Assembly (NCBI GenBank): GCA_963169765.1 | Contig: CAUJEN010000138.1 | Coordinates: forward strand, 23,444-87,443 | Direction: 5' to 3' | From: QWHO01 sp021404945 | GTDB lineage: Bacteria > Vulcanimicrobiota > Xenobia > Xenobiales > QWHO01 | Length of the DNA stretch: 64,000 nt | Part shown: piece after piece, positions 1 to 11,053 of the stretch | How the letters are laid out: the number at the start of each line of letters is the position of its first letter | Numbering within the stretch: position 1 is the stretch's first letter | The notes under the pieces: generated by a model | The model's input: only the letters and a program-made list of their open reading frames with translations | What the model was told of the DNA's origin: nothing | Databases searched by the model: none | Translations under genes and position numbers: made by a program

Positions 1-2
1 CC

Positions 3-995
3 GAAAAAGAGATTCCGGACATGAAGGACGGAAGCAGCACGAACGTCGTCAACGGCTCCTCCAATCCAAAGAGCATGCTCAACCTGGCCCTGAATGGGAC
101 GACCTACTCGACCCTCCCGAGCGGCCTCAACGCCGTCGCGGGCGGAGGCCTGATCTTCAAAGGAAGTGACGTGGCGGACGTCGAGCTGTCGCTGGTCAAC
201 GACTCGTATACCAAGGTCGCCCACAAGCACGACAACGATCTCAGCACGCCCCAGTTCGTCGATCCGGTCGACTCCAAGAACATGAAGTATTATGAGGGCC
301 TGCACCAGCAGATGATCATCACCGACTCGAGCGGCAAGAAATACACCGTGATCTACGATGAGGACAAGCAGTTGACGCGCATCTGGAGCCCTGGCAAGAC
401 CCCCAGCTCGGGGGCCCCGAACGTCGAGGTGAGCGGCCTGACCAATGGAGTGGTCTATTTCGAGAAGAAGGTTGACAACATCCGGGGCGCGAGCAAGAAC
501 GAGAAGGCTTACGTAGCCGACGACGAGCTGAAGTTCCAGTTTAAGGACGATGGCCAGATGGCCCCTCTTTTCCGAGCCGACCACGAGCCGGTGTTCGTCA
601 AGAATGGAAGCTCGATCGTTCCCTCCGACCCCACCAACATGAGAGGAAAGGCCGGATTCTCCGGCTTCACCCTCATCGGCCAGGAAGGCATCACCATCCA
701 GGTCGACGGCGGAACCAAGCTTCCCAAGTATGGCGGCAACAAGGCCTATCTCATGAGCTTCAACATGATGTCCAACAAGAAGATCAAGTTCCAGACCGAC
801 GCCCAATCGAAGTTCGCGATCCTCGTCTCGGGCTCGATGCTCTCCGAGGACGAGGTCTTCTTCCAGCGCGACGATCCCAACGACGGGCTGGTGATGAAGC
901 AAGACAAGACCAACCGCTACCTGGTGGGACAGACAGGCACCCCGACCTACACGATGGAGCACTACGAGGAGGACTTCATCCGCGGCGGCAAGTGA
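3..995 (+). CDS. PilX-like pilus-associated protein, 3' part
   Basis: The reading frame is open to the left edge, so this is the C-terminal part (about 330 aa) of a longer gene; the Met at 21 is probably internal. The product is polar, rich in Gly, Asp, Asn and Lys, with no membrane segment in the visible part. Its style (short beta-like stretches, and a segment GGNKAYLMSFNMMSNKKI that reads as a shape-determining repeat) resembles the C-terminal parts of the two large PilX-like proteins at 19262-21115 and 54443-56002, which is why I place it with pilus accessory proteins. It could equally be another large surface protein. A stem-loop follows the stop. Confidence 0.5.
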   Translation, partial: EKEIPDMKDGSSTNVVNGSSNPKSMLNLALNGTTYSTLPSGLNAVAGGGLIFKGSDVADVELSLVNDSYTKVAHKHDNDLSTPQFVDPVDSKNMKYYEGLHQQMIITDSSGKKYTVIYDEDKQLTRIWSPGKTPSSGAPNVEVSGLTNGVVYFEKKVDNIRGASKNEKAYVADDELKFQFKDDGQMAPLFRADHEPVFVKNGSSIVPSDPTNMRGKAGFSGFTLIGQEGITIQVDGGTKLPKYGGNKAYLMSFNMMSNKKIKFQTDAQSKFAILVSGSMLSEDEVFFQRDDPNDGLVMKQDKTNRYLVGQTGTPTYTMEHYEEDFIRGGK

Positions 996-1020
996 GCCAC
1001 GCGGTCGAGCCTCAAGACAG

Positions 1021-1042
1021 GAGCCCCGTCCTGGCGGGGCTC
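1021..1042. terminator. Hairpin terminator between convergent genes
   Basis: An 8-bp perfect stem (GAGCCCCG / CGGGGCTC) closes a 6-base loop, followed by TTCC. It lies between the stop of the PilX-like gene and the stop of the convergent kinase gene, so it may serve both. Confidence 0.7.
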
Positions 1043-1070
1043 TTCCACTTTACCAGATCAGAGCATCCTT

Positions 1071-4616
<3,546 letters not shown>

Positions 4617-4621
4617 GGGCT

Positions 4622-4999
4622 TCAGTCTTCCAGCTGAAGGCCGGGAATCAGGCGAAAATCGGCCTGATTCCGGGTCAATAAGCTGGCCCGGTGGGCCACC
4701 GCGGTGGTTCCGATAGCGATGTCAGCGGCGCGAGCCCTCGATGACCCCAGATTGCGAAAGATCTCCGCCGCGACCTCGGCCAGATCCTCGGTGAACGGCA
4801 CAACCCCGTCTTCCATCAAGAATGAACGGGCGACCGCCACCTGCTGAGGAGACCGAGGACCGCGACAGTACTCATACCAGGCGATAGCGCTCATCTGGAT
4901 GGGTCTCTGACCGTTGGCCAGTTGCTCGAGCTTGCGCCACTCGCTGCGGTCAGTCAGGGCCCGAATGAGGTAGCTGGCATCCAGGTGGACGGGGGTCAA
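4622..4999 (-). CDS. vapC: PIN-domain ribonuclease toxin (VapC family)
   Basis: 125 aa. The PIN fold is shown by LDASYLI with Asp7, Glu43 in AWYEYCRG, Asp near 92 in AADIAIG, and the C-terminal TRNQADF motif. These acidic residues bind the metal in VapC-type RNases. The TTG start overlaps the antitoxin stop by four bases (TTGA), a typical toxin-antitoxin coupling. The kinase gene starts five bases downstream, so the toxin sits inside a longer operon. Confidence 0.88.
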   Translation of the reverse strand: MTPVHLDASYLIRALTDRSEWRKLEQLANGQRPIQMSAIAWYEYCRGPRSPQQVAVARSFLMEDGVVPFTEDLAEVAAEIFRNLGSSRARAADIAIGTTAVAHRASLLTRNQADFRLIPGLQLED

Positions 5000-5262
5000 A
5001 TGTCTCCCTCGCGCAAGCCCTGCAGCTCCTGGGTGGGGTCATACCCGGCAAAAAGCTCGCGAAGCTCCCGCAGGGCCTCGAGGCGACGCTTGCGAGCCTC
5101 GGGTGGCACCCCGCGGAGCTGGTCGCGATAGCGCACAATCGCCCGGCGAATGGCCTCGGAGACCGGAACCTGCAAGGTCGCCGCCAGCTCTCGCGCAGCC
5201 TGACGAGACTCGTCGTCCAGAATCAGGGTGGTTCGCTGTGACATAGGATATGGATTCGCCAT
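4996..5262 (-). CDS. vapB: Ribbon-helix-helix antitoxin of the VapC at 4622-4999
   Basis: 88 aa from the ATG at 5262, or 82 aa from the ATG at 5244; neither has a well-spaced ribosome binding site, and the first lies just after the Sir2 stop (5268-5270), so re-initiation is likely. The N-terminal strand RTTLILDD followed by helices with SEAIRRAIVRYRDQL fits a CopG/RHH DNA-binding dimer. The C-terminal half is charged and helical and should wrap the toxin. It probably autoregulates the pair, though no separate promoter is obvious. Confidence 0.75.
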   Translation of the reverse strand: MANPYPMSQRTTLILDDESRQAARELAATLQVPVSEAIRRAIVRYRDQLRGVPPEARKRRLEALRELRELFAGYDPTQELQGLREGDI

Positions 5263-5267
5263 ATCCT

Positions 5268-5966
5268 TCAGCGGGCTCCTTCCAGCAGCCTGGGCAATAG
5301 CTCCTCGGCCCGGCCCAGGAATTCCTGGTCGAAGAACGGATTGGGCGGTTCCAGCGGCTCCAGGTTGACCAGGGCGGTGCGGGCCCCGTTGGCCTGAGCC
5401 TCGCGCACCAGCCGGCTGGCCGGCGCCACGTTGCCCGAGGTGCCCACGGCCAGGAACAGGTCGCAATCCCAACAGGCCCGGAAGGCCGCCCGCGAGACCA
5501 GGTAAGGAAGCTCCTCCCCGAAGAGCACGATGTCCGGGCGCAGCAGGGCCCCGCAGGCCGGACAGGGGCGCATCTCCCCGTGGGGGTCCTCGAAGGCGGG
5601 CAGCTCGCAGGCCGAGCAACGGCTACGCAGCAGGCTGCCGTGCAGCTCCAACAGGTTGCGGCTGCCGGCCGCCAGGTGCAGTCCGTCCACGTTCTGGGTC
5701 ACCAGCGTCACCTCGGAGCGCTCCTCGAGCCGGGCCAGCGCCAGGTGGGCGGCGTTGGGCCGGGCCTGCACCACCTCCCGGCGCATCGGCCCGAACAGCT
5801 TCCAGATGCGCTCGGGATGCTGAGGCAGGTCGGGCGCGGCCGACTCGCGCTCGGCCTCGGGGTTGTCGGTCCACACGCCGCCCGGCCCCCGAAAAGGCCG
5901 AAGGCCGGAGGCCACCGAAATGCCAGCTCCCGTGAGGACGACGATGCGGCGGGCCGATCCAAGCAT
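5268..5966 (-). CDS. cobB: Sir2-family NAD-dependent protein deacylase
   Basis: 232 aa, a normal length for bacterial sirtuins. GAGIS (13-17), TQNVDGLH (90-97), the catalytic His in ELHGS (His109), the zinc knuckle Cys117/Cys120/Cys135/Cys138, and the FGE and GTSG motifs are all visible, so the enzyme should be active. It would remove acyl groups from lysines using NAD+, in the cytoplasm. It is the first gene of a minus-strand run with VapB, VapC and the kinase-ATPase protein. Confidence 0.93.
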   Translation of the reverse strand: MLGSARRIVVLTGAGISVASGLRPFRGPGGVWTDNPEAERESAAPDLPQHPERIWKLFGPMRREVVQARPNAAHLALARLEERSEVTLVTQNVDGLHLAAGSRNLLELHGSLLRSRCSACELPAFEDPHGEMRPCPACGALLRPDIVLFGEELPYLVSRAAFRACWDCDLFLAVGTSGNVAPASRLVREAQANGARTALVNLEPLEPPNPFFDQEFLGRAEELLPRLLEGAR

Positions 5967-6000
5967 TTGAGGACGGGTTCAACAGGTAACATTCTGGCAT

Positions 6001-6171
6001 CCTTCTTGCGACCACCAGAAGCGAAACAGCGAGACCCTCACCTTCGTCCCGGTGGTCTACACCGAGCACGCAGCCCACGGTCCGGACGAGGTGGTGACGG
6101 TGGATTGGCTGGTTTCGGGCGTGGAATGGACGGCCGAGCTGATGCAACGGCTGGGAGAGGCGAAGGAGTAG
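6001..6171 (+). pseudogene. Coding-like remnant without a clear start
   Basis: Between Sir2 and the TPR gene the plus strand has an open frame ending at TAG 6169-6171 whose translation looks like real protein (for example VDWLVSGVEWTAELMQR). The frame is open back to a TGA at 5968 but holds no ATG. The only usual start codons are GTGs from 6049 on, which would give about 40 aa with no ribosome binding site. I read it as the tail of a decayed gene or an unannotated micro-protein. Family unknown. Confidence 0.25.
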
Positions 6172-6219
6172 CCGGAGCGCTCGCGAATGCACGGCCACCA
6201 TTCCCCCGGAGGTTCGTGC

Positions 6220-7584
6220 GTGAGCGCTGATTTAGAAACCCGCATCCAGGAAGCCCTGGAGCAGAGCGAGGCCGGCGAGTCGGAAGGCCTCGAGAAGTTG
6301 GTGGCGCTGACCGCCGAGCACCCCGATTCGGCCCCCGCCTGGCGCGCCCGGGCCCAGGCCGAGAGCGAGCTGGGCCAGCCCGAGGCGGCTCTGGAATCGA
6401 TCGACAAAGCCCTCGAGCTGGTCAAGGACGATTCCGAGGCCTGGCTGGTGAAGGCCGAGCTGTTGCTCGACCAGGACCGGTTTGAGCCGGCTCTCGAGGC
6501 CCTGGAGAAGGGCCTGGAAGCCGACGAGGACGACGCCGACCTGTGGTTCGAGAAGGGCGCCACCCACCTTCGCCTGGGCAACTTCGAAGAGGCGCTGACG
6601 GCCTTCGACCGGGTGGTGCACCTGGAGCCCGACCACCTGCGGGCGGTCTTCAACCGGGGCGACCTCTTGACCCGCCTGGGCCACCTCGAAGAGGCCTGCA
6701 AGGCCTATGAGAAAGCCGCCGAGCTCTCGCCGGGCGAGTCGCGCAACTGGACCCGGCTGGGACAGGCCTGCCTGGAGGGGCGCGACTTCCCCCGCGCCCT
6801 GGAAGCCTTCGACAAAGCCCTGGAGCTCAAGGAGGACGATTGGGAGGCCTGGAGCAACCGCGGCCTGGTGCTGGCCAACCTCGATCGCATCGAGGAAGCC
6901 CTCAAGTGCTACGATCGGGCCGTGGCCATCGAGCCCAACAACCCCATCATTTTCTACAACAAGGCGGTGGCCCTGGAAGTCACCGAGGACTTCTCGGGCG
7001 CTCTGGACGCCATCCGCTCCTGGCTCGAGATCGAGCCCGAGCGGGCCGAGGCCTTCTTCATGATGGGTCGCCTGCAGGACCGCCTGGGCTTCAAGGAAGA
7101 GTCCCAGAGGAACCTGGATCGGGCTCTGCAGCTCAACCCCAATATTCTTGGCCCCATGAACGTATGGGGCCTGGCCCTGGTGGACGAGAACGGCCAGCCC
7201 GCGCCAGGCGTGGATCCGGTGCAGGTCAAGAGCAACATGCCCCCGCAGGAGGTGGCCCGCCAATTCGTGGAGATGCTGATCAGCCAGGGCAAGCACACGG
7301 TGGAGAACGGTCTGGTAGACGGCAAATACAGGGTTGCCGTCATGCCGGTGCAGATGGGGCCCCAGAGCTGGGGAGTGGGGCTGTTCGACGAGAACGGCCA
7401 GCCCAACCCCGAGGTGCCGCCCATGCAGGTGCAAACCGACCTGCCCCCCGACCAGTTCGTGGGCGACTACATCAAGCTCTTGCAGGAGCAGGGCCACACC
7501 ATCGACGAGAACGGGATGGTGGACGGCAAGTTCCGGGTGGGCGTTTTCCCCCTGCAGGCTGCTCCCCCGGCCCCGGTTGCATAG
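6220..7584 (+). CDS. TPR-repeat protein with duplicated C-terminal module
   Basis: 454 aa. The GTG at 6220 is chosen because GGAGG (6208-6212) lies 7 bases before it; an in-frame ATG at 6187 has no such site. About nine tandem tetratricopeptide repeats cover residues 1-310 (repeating patterns such as AWSNRGLVLANLDRIEEALK). The last 140 residues are two copies of a roughly 65-residue module, each with DENGQP, a Pro-rich step, LxxQG, ENGxVDGK and RVxVxP. I do not recognise this module. No signal peptide, so probably a cytoplasmic scaffold. The stop overlaps the promoter region of rpmB. Confidence 0.85.
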   Translation: MSADLETRIQEALEQSEAGESEGLEKLVALTAEHPDSAPAWRARAQAESELGQPEAALESIDKALELVKDDSEAWLVKAELLLDQDRFEPALEALEKGLEADEDDADLWFEKGATHLRLGNFEEALTAFDRVVHLEPDHLRAVFNRGDLLTRLGHLEEACKAYEKAAELSPGESRNWTRLGQACLEGRDFPRALEAFDKALELKEDDWEAWSNRGLVLANLDRIEEALKCYDRAVAIEPNNPIIFYNKAVALEVTEDFSGALDAIRSWLEIEPERAEAFFMMGRLQDRLGFKEESQRNLDRALQLNPNILGPMNVWGLALVDENGQPAPGVDPVQVKSNMPPQEVARQFVEMLISQGKHTVENGLVDGKYRVAVMPVQMGPQSWGVGLFDENGQPNPEVPPMQVQTDLPPDQFVGDYIKLLQEQGHTIDENGMVDGKFRVGVFPLQAAPPAPVA

Positions 7585-7606
7585 CCTGAACGGTTCATGG
7601 TAGGAT
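7577..7606 (+). promoter_or_regulatory. Likely sigma-70 promoter of rpmB
   Basis: TTGCAT (7577-7582), an 18-base spacer and TAGGAT (7601-7606). The -35 overlaps the last codons of the TPR gene. The ribosome binding site AAGGAG (7631-7636) and the rpmB ATG (7648) follow. Confidence 0.45.
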
Positions 7607-7647
7607 ACTCATCGTTTCGTAAACCCCGGTAAGGAGAACTCGGAAAA

Positions 7648-7845
7648 ATGGCCAGAGCTTGCCAGTTGTGCGGGAAAGGTCCCAGCTACGGGAACATGGT
7701 CAGCCACTCGAACCGCAAAACGCGGCGCCGTTGGCTGCCCAACCTGCAGAAGTCCATTTTGATGATCGGCGGCCAGAAGGTGACGGCCCGCATCTGCACG
7801 CGTTGCCTGCGCTCTTATAAGGGCAAGGTGGCCGGCAAGGCCTGA
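7648..7845 (+). CDS. rpmB: 50S ribosomal protein L28
   Basis: 65 aa, a normal L28 length. The sequence begins MARACQLCGKGP, continues with the basic SHSNRKTRRRWLPNLQ segment, and carries two Cys pairs (CQLC, CTRC) as in zinc-binding forms of L28. AAGGAG lies 11 bases before the ATG. It stands alone with its own promoter and terminator, and L33 is not next to it. Confidence 0.97.
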   Translation: MARACQLCGKGPSYGNMVSHSNRKTRRRWLPNLQKSILMIGGQKVTARICTRCLRSYKGKVAGKA

Positions 7846-7862
7846 GCCCCTGATCTTCGTTC

Positions 7863-7895
7863 AAGACAGAGGCGCCCTGGCGCGACCTCTGTCTT
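7863..7895. terminator. Terminator after rpmB
   Basis: AAGACAGAGG (7863-7872) pairs with CCTCTGTCTT (7886-7895) and the inner CGC/GCG extends the stem; the 3' arm ends in TCTTGTC. It also lies downstream of the convergent gene at 7934-8389. Confidence 0.7.
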
Positions 7896-7933
7896 GTCAT
7901 GTACCCCAGGCTGGATGACGCGAGCGGGTCCTG

Positions 7934-8389
7934 TCATAAACCCCAACTGGGGATGGGAGGCCAGGCCGACACGTCCTGGCCAGCCGCGGCCGTGTAGGTC
8001 CAGACCCGCCAGAACTGGCCTTGCTCGTCGCGGGCCGGCACCAGCCAGCGCTCGTACTCGCTGGCCCGAGGACCGACCGGGCAGAAGTCCTCGAAGTCGT
8101 CGAGCAGGTGCAGAATGCGGACCCCCTCGGAAAGGCTCAGGATGGAGCCCGGCACGGGCGGCCCCTGCACCCTCTCGGAGGGCGAAGGGCCGGCCTGCAT
8201 CAGGTCGGCCTGGTGGTCGGCCGAGCCCAACCTCAGCGGTTGGCCCGCCGCCATGGTCGGGTAGCCGGTCTCGCGCAGGTAGAGTTGACCACAGACGTGA
8301 GCTGAGCGAGCCCGGCGCACCCAGCGCTCGATCAGCCGATAGTTGCGCTCGCCAGGCTTGAGCGAGCCGTAGCAGAAGAGATGCAACAA
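7934..8389 (-). CDS. Gamma-glutamylcyclotransferase-like (AIG2/GGCT fold) protein
   Basis: 151 aa. The N-terminal FCYGSLKPGERNYRLIE is the substrate-binding YGSL signature of the GGCT/AIG2 fold. The acidic centre LLDDFEDF supplies the expected catalytic acidic residue region. These enzymes cyclise gamma-glutamyl amines, and many bacterial members are uncharacterised. It is divergent from thiN, with about 50 bases between the starts. Confidence 0.75.
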   Translation of the reverse strand: MLHLFCYGSLKPGERNYRLIERWVRRARSAHVCGQLYLRETGYPTMAAGQPLRLGSADHQADLMQAGPSPSERVQGPPVPGSILSLSEGVRILHLLDDFEDFCPVGPRASEYERWLVPARDEQGQFWRVWTYTAAAGQDVSAWPPIPSWGL

Positions 8390-8442
8390 GATTGGGGCGC
8401 TTTGACACCTGACCGAACGTGCCTGCCGAAGGAGTTTCGAAT

Positions 8443-9078
8443 TTGAAAGTTGCCATTCTGGCCGCCGGGATCGAGCGCGACCCGGACTACTGCCGGGCCC
8501 AGCTCCAGGCTGCCCAGCGAGTTCTTTGCGCCGATGCCGGCTATCGCCTGGCGCGCAAGCTGGGAGTGCGACCGGACGCGGTGGTGGGAGATCTCGATTC
8601 GCTGACCCCCGAAGAGGTAGCCCAGCTCGAGGATTCCGGCATCCCCCTGCACCGCTATCCGCCCGAGAAAGACCAGAGCGACCTGGAGCTGGCCCTGGAC
8701 CTGGCCGCCACCTGGGGGGCCCGGGAGGTGGTGCTGCTGGCCGCTCTGGAGGGGCGGCTCGACCACCTGCTGTTCAACCTGATCGCGGCCCTCGAGTATG
8801 CCCACCGCCTGGGGTTGCGCTCTCGCCTGCTCAGCTCGGTAGGGGAAGTCTTCCTGGTGCACGACCAGATGGAGATCGTAGCCCGAGAGGGTTGGACGGC
8901 CTCGTTTCTGTCGCTGGAGGGGGAGACAACGGGCATTACGCTGGAGGGCTTTCGCTACCCCCTGGCCGAGGAGTCTCTCCTGCGCCACCACAGTCGCGGG
9001 CTCTCCAACGTGGTGCGCGATCCGGTGGCCCGGGTGCGGCTGCGCCAGGGGCTTCTGCTGGCCGTGCTCTTGCCCTGA
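8443..9078 (+). CDS. thiN: Thiamine pyrophosphokinase
   Basis: 211 aa from TTG 8443, chosen because AAGGAG (8429-8434) lies 8 bases upstream; a GTG at 8419 lies before that site. CADAGYRLARKLGVRPDAVVGDLDSL carries the ATP/Mg-binding Asp cluster, DQSDLELAL the second acidic motif and LEGRLDHLLFNL the thiamine-site motif. It transfers pyrophosphate from ATP to thiamine, making the cofactor TPP. No TPP riboswitch is seen upstream. Confidence 0.9.
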   Translation: MKVAILAAGIERDPDYCRAQLQAAQRVLCADAGYRLARKLGVRPDAVVGDLDSLTPEEVAQLEDSGIPLHRYPPEKDQSDLELALDLAATWGAREVVLLAALEGRLDHLLFNLIAALEYAHRLGLRSRLLSSVGEVFLVHDQMEIVAREGWTASFLSLEGETTGITLEGFRYPLAEESLLRHHSRGLSNVVRDPVARVRLRQGLLLAVLLP

Positions 9079-9279
9079 GAGCCCCCGGTCCGCGTTCTTG
9101 CCCGGGATTCCGAGCAACCAGGCCGGGCTCGCCAGGGTTCCTTTTCTTGGGTTATGCCATCGCCAGGGGTATGGCTGCGCCCCGAGAGGCCCTGGGGGCC
9201 CGGATCCCCTGGAGGGCAGATGCAAAGGAACGTTCGGATAAAGCGAGAACTGAGGGCGACCTTTTCGGTTGGAGGTGCC

Positions 9280-10536
9280 ATGATCAAGACTTTTCATCAA
9301 CTCCGGCTGACGCTCCTCGCGCTCTTGCTTTTGGGCGCGAGCTGGATAGGCTGCGGCGGGGATGGCAACGGGGGTGGGGGGGGCAACGCGGCCCCGCCTC
9401 CTCCGCCTGCGCCCACGACGGCCACCATCCAGGTCGACCACGTCCTGGCCCGGACCGTACCGGCCAACGTGGACACGTTTGTCTTCCTCGGCTTCAACTC
9501 CAGCGGGGCCCAGGTGTACGGACCCGACAGTCGGGCCAAGGCCGCCCGCATCCTGCTGACGGTTCCCCTCACCATGACCAGCCTGACCATCAACTATCTC
9601 TCCAACGGAGTGGTTGTGGGTACCTTCTCCCAGCCGGTCGCCCTCACGGCCGGCGGGACGTTGGTGATCAACGACCCGAGCTTCGTCGACGTCGGAGGCG
9701 GAGGCGGGGGCGGGCAGGCATCCGCCGGCCTGACCCGCCTCAACCAGCTCCGGGCCATTGCCGGGCTGCCACCAGTCACCGAGAATCAAGCCTTAACCCA
9801 GGGGTGTCTCAACCACGCCATCTACATGGTCCGAAACGACCGCATCGAGCACGACGAGGATCCGAACCTTCCCTTCTTCACGCCCGAGGGCCAGGTCGCG
9901 GCCCGGGAGAGCAACCTGTCGGTCACGACCGTGCTCGACTCGCCCATTCAGGACAGGATCAACAGCCTGATGGTAGGGCCCTTTCACGGCTGCGGTTTCA
10001 TCGACCCCAAGCTCGACCAGACCGGGATCGGCTACTTCAGTGAAGCCGGCACGGGCATCCAGACCGGGTTGGCAGTCAACGTGCTGGGCTCGTTGAACGC
10101 CACGCCCGGCGGGTTTCCCATCCTTTGGCCCGGAGACGGAGCCACCGTCGACCTGCGCAGCTTCGATGGCAACGAAACGCCTGACCCGCTGGCGGGGATC
10201 GGGTTCACTGCCCCCACCGGGGTGCCCCTCTACGTCCAGCTCGGCCCCGGGAACGTGACCCCCAATGTGACCGCCTTCAGTCTCAGGGAACGGGGCGGGA
10301 ACAACCTGCAGGTGGCCGAGTTCGACCAGACCAACTTCATTGGCGCCAATGCCGCCGAGCAGACCCTTGGTCGAGCCGTGCTGGCCCAGCGCAGCTGCAT
10401 CGTGCTGCTTCCGCGCGATCCCCTGCTGCGCAGCACCACCTACGATGCCTCGGTGACGACGAACGGGAACACCATCAACTGGAGCTTTACCGTGTCAGCC
10501 AACGCGGCGCGACAGGAACGTGGAGAGATCCGCTAA
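9280..10536 (+). CDS. CAP/SCP-domain lipoprotein
   Basis: 418 aa from ATG 9280, with GGAGG at 9271-9275. A signal peptide (basic start, LTLLALLLLGASWIGC) ends in a lipobox-like IGC, so it is probably lipid-anchored outside the inner membrane. A Gly/Pro-rich linker follows, then a beta-rich stretch, a second Gly run, and a CAP domain starting at LTRLNQLRAIAGLPPV with the His of CLNHAIYM and the HD/E segment RIEHDEDPN. The last 150 residues are beta-rich and resemble the 'SCP plus Ig-like' layout of surface CAP proteins. Function of this member is unknown. The 200 bp upstream hold no gene and no riboswitch I recognise. Confidence 0.8.
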   Translation: MIKTFHQLRLTLLALLLLGASWIGCGGDGNGGGGGNAAPPPPPAPTTATIQVDHVLARTVPANVDTFVFLGFNSSGAQVYGPDSRAKAARILLTVPLTMTSLTINYLSNGVVVGTFSQPVALTAGGTLVINDPSFVDVGGGGGGGQASAGLTRLNQLRAIAGLPPVTENQALTQGCLNHAIYMVRNDRIEHDEDPNLPFFTPEGQVAARESNLSVTTVLDSPIQDRINSLMVGPFHGCGFIDPKLDQTGIGYFSEAGTGIQTGLAVNVLGSLNATPGGFPILWPGDGATVDLRSFDGNETPDPLAGIGFTAPTGVPLYVQLGPGNVTPNVTAFSLRERGGNNLQVAEFDQTNFIGANAAEQTLGRAVLAQRSCIVLLPRDPLLRSTTYDASVTTNGNTINWSFTVSANAARQERGEIR

Positions 10537-10573
10537 GTCCGGCCGCACCCCCCCGTGGTGGCGGAGAAAATAG

Positions 10574-10599
10574 GGGCCCGGTCGCTTGCGACCGGGCCC
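10574..10599. terminator. Strong bidirectional terminator
   Basis: GGGCCCGGTCGC and GCGACCGGGCCC form a perfect 12-bp inverted repeat with almost no loop, followed on the plus strand by TGTTTTCTTC and preceded by GAGAAAAT. It ends the lipoprotein gene and the convergent signalling block. Confidence 0.85.
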
Positions 10600-10613
10600 T
10601 GTTTTCTTCAGAC

Positions 10614-11045
10614 TCAAAGGAGGCGCAGAGCCGAGAGCTCATCGCGCAAAGCATCGAGGCCATCGAGCCACAGAACGTTAGCGTCGACCCGCTCCCGATA
10701 GGCCCTGGAGGCGCGTCCCCCCGCGATCAGTGTCACGCCGGGGTCGAGCAGCCGGCTGAGCCGGGTCAGCTCGCCCGGTAAGAGAGGGTCATCAGCGGGG
10801 TAGGCCAGGCTGAGGCATACGGCTCGCGCGCGGGTCAGGCTGGCAGAGATCCGAGCACGAGCACCACGCTGAACCGGCGGTATCGGACCGGTGCTCGAGA
10901 CCGGGGCGACTTGACCGGCGCGGGAGAAAGAGCATGCGCGTCGGTCCCACGCCCGGACCGAGAGCCACTGCCGAAGAGGGGCGCTTGCCAAGGGAAAGGC
11001 TGTAGAGGCACGGACGATGTCTCTGGCGGAGGGCCACCTTACCAC
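10614..11045 (-). CDS. Small unknown protein, possible MerR/B12-binding-like remnant
   Basis: 143 aa if it starts at GTG 11045, just after the histidine kinase stop (11054-11056). The last 70 residues (CLSLAYPADDPLLPGEL, then VTLIAGGRASRAY and LDGLDALRDEL) read like the second half of a cobalamin-binding-type Rossmann domain seen in MerR-type regulators. The N-terminal part (SARDIVRAS, PLRQWL) only vaguely resembles a helix-turn-helix, and the middle is poor. There is no convincing ribosome binding site. It may be intact and divergent, or a decayed gene. Confidence 0.4.
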   Translation of the reverse strand: MVRWPSARDIVRASTAFPLASAPLRQWLSVRAWDRRACSFSRAGQVAPVSSTGPIPPVQRGARARISASLTRARAVCLSLAYPADDPLLPGELTRLSRLLDPGVTLIAGGRASRAYRERVDANVLWLDGLDALRDELSALRLL

Positions 11046-11053
11046 GCCCAGGA

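Noticed and set aside
9079..9279. Possible riboswitch before the CAP lipoprotein gene
   Set aside because: Some short stems exist but I could not match any known riboswitch consensus.
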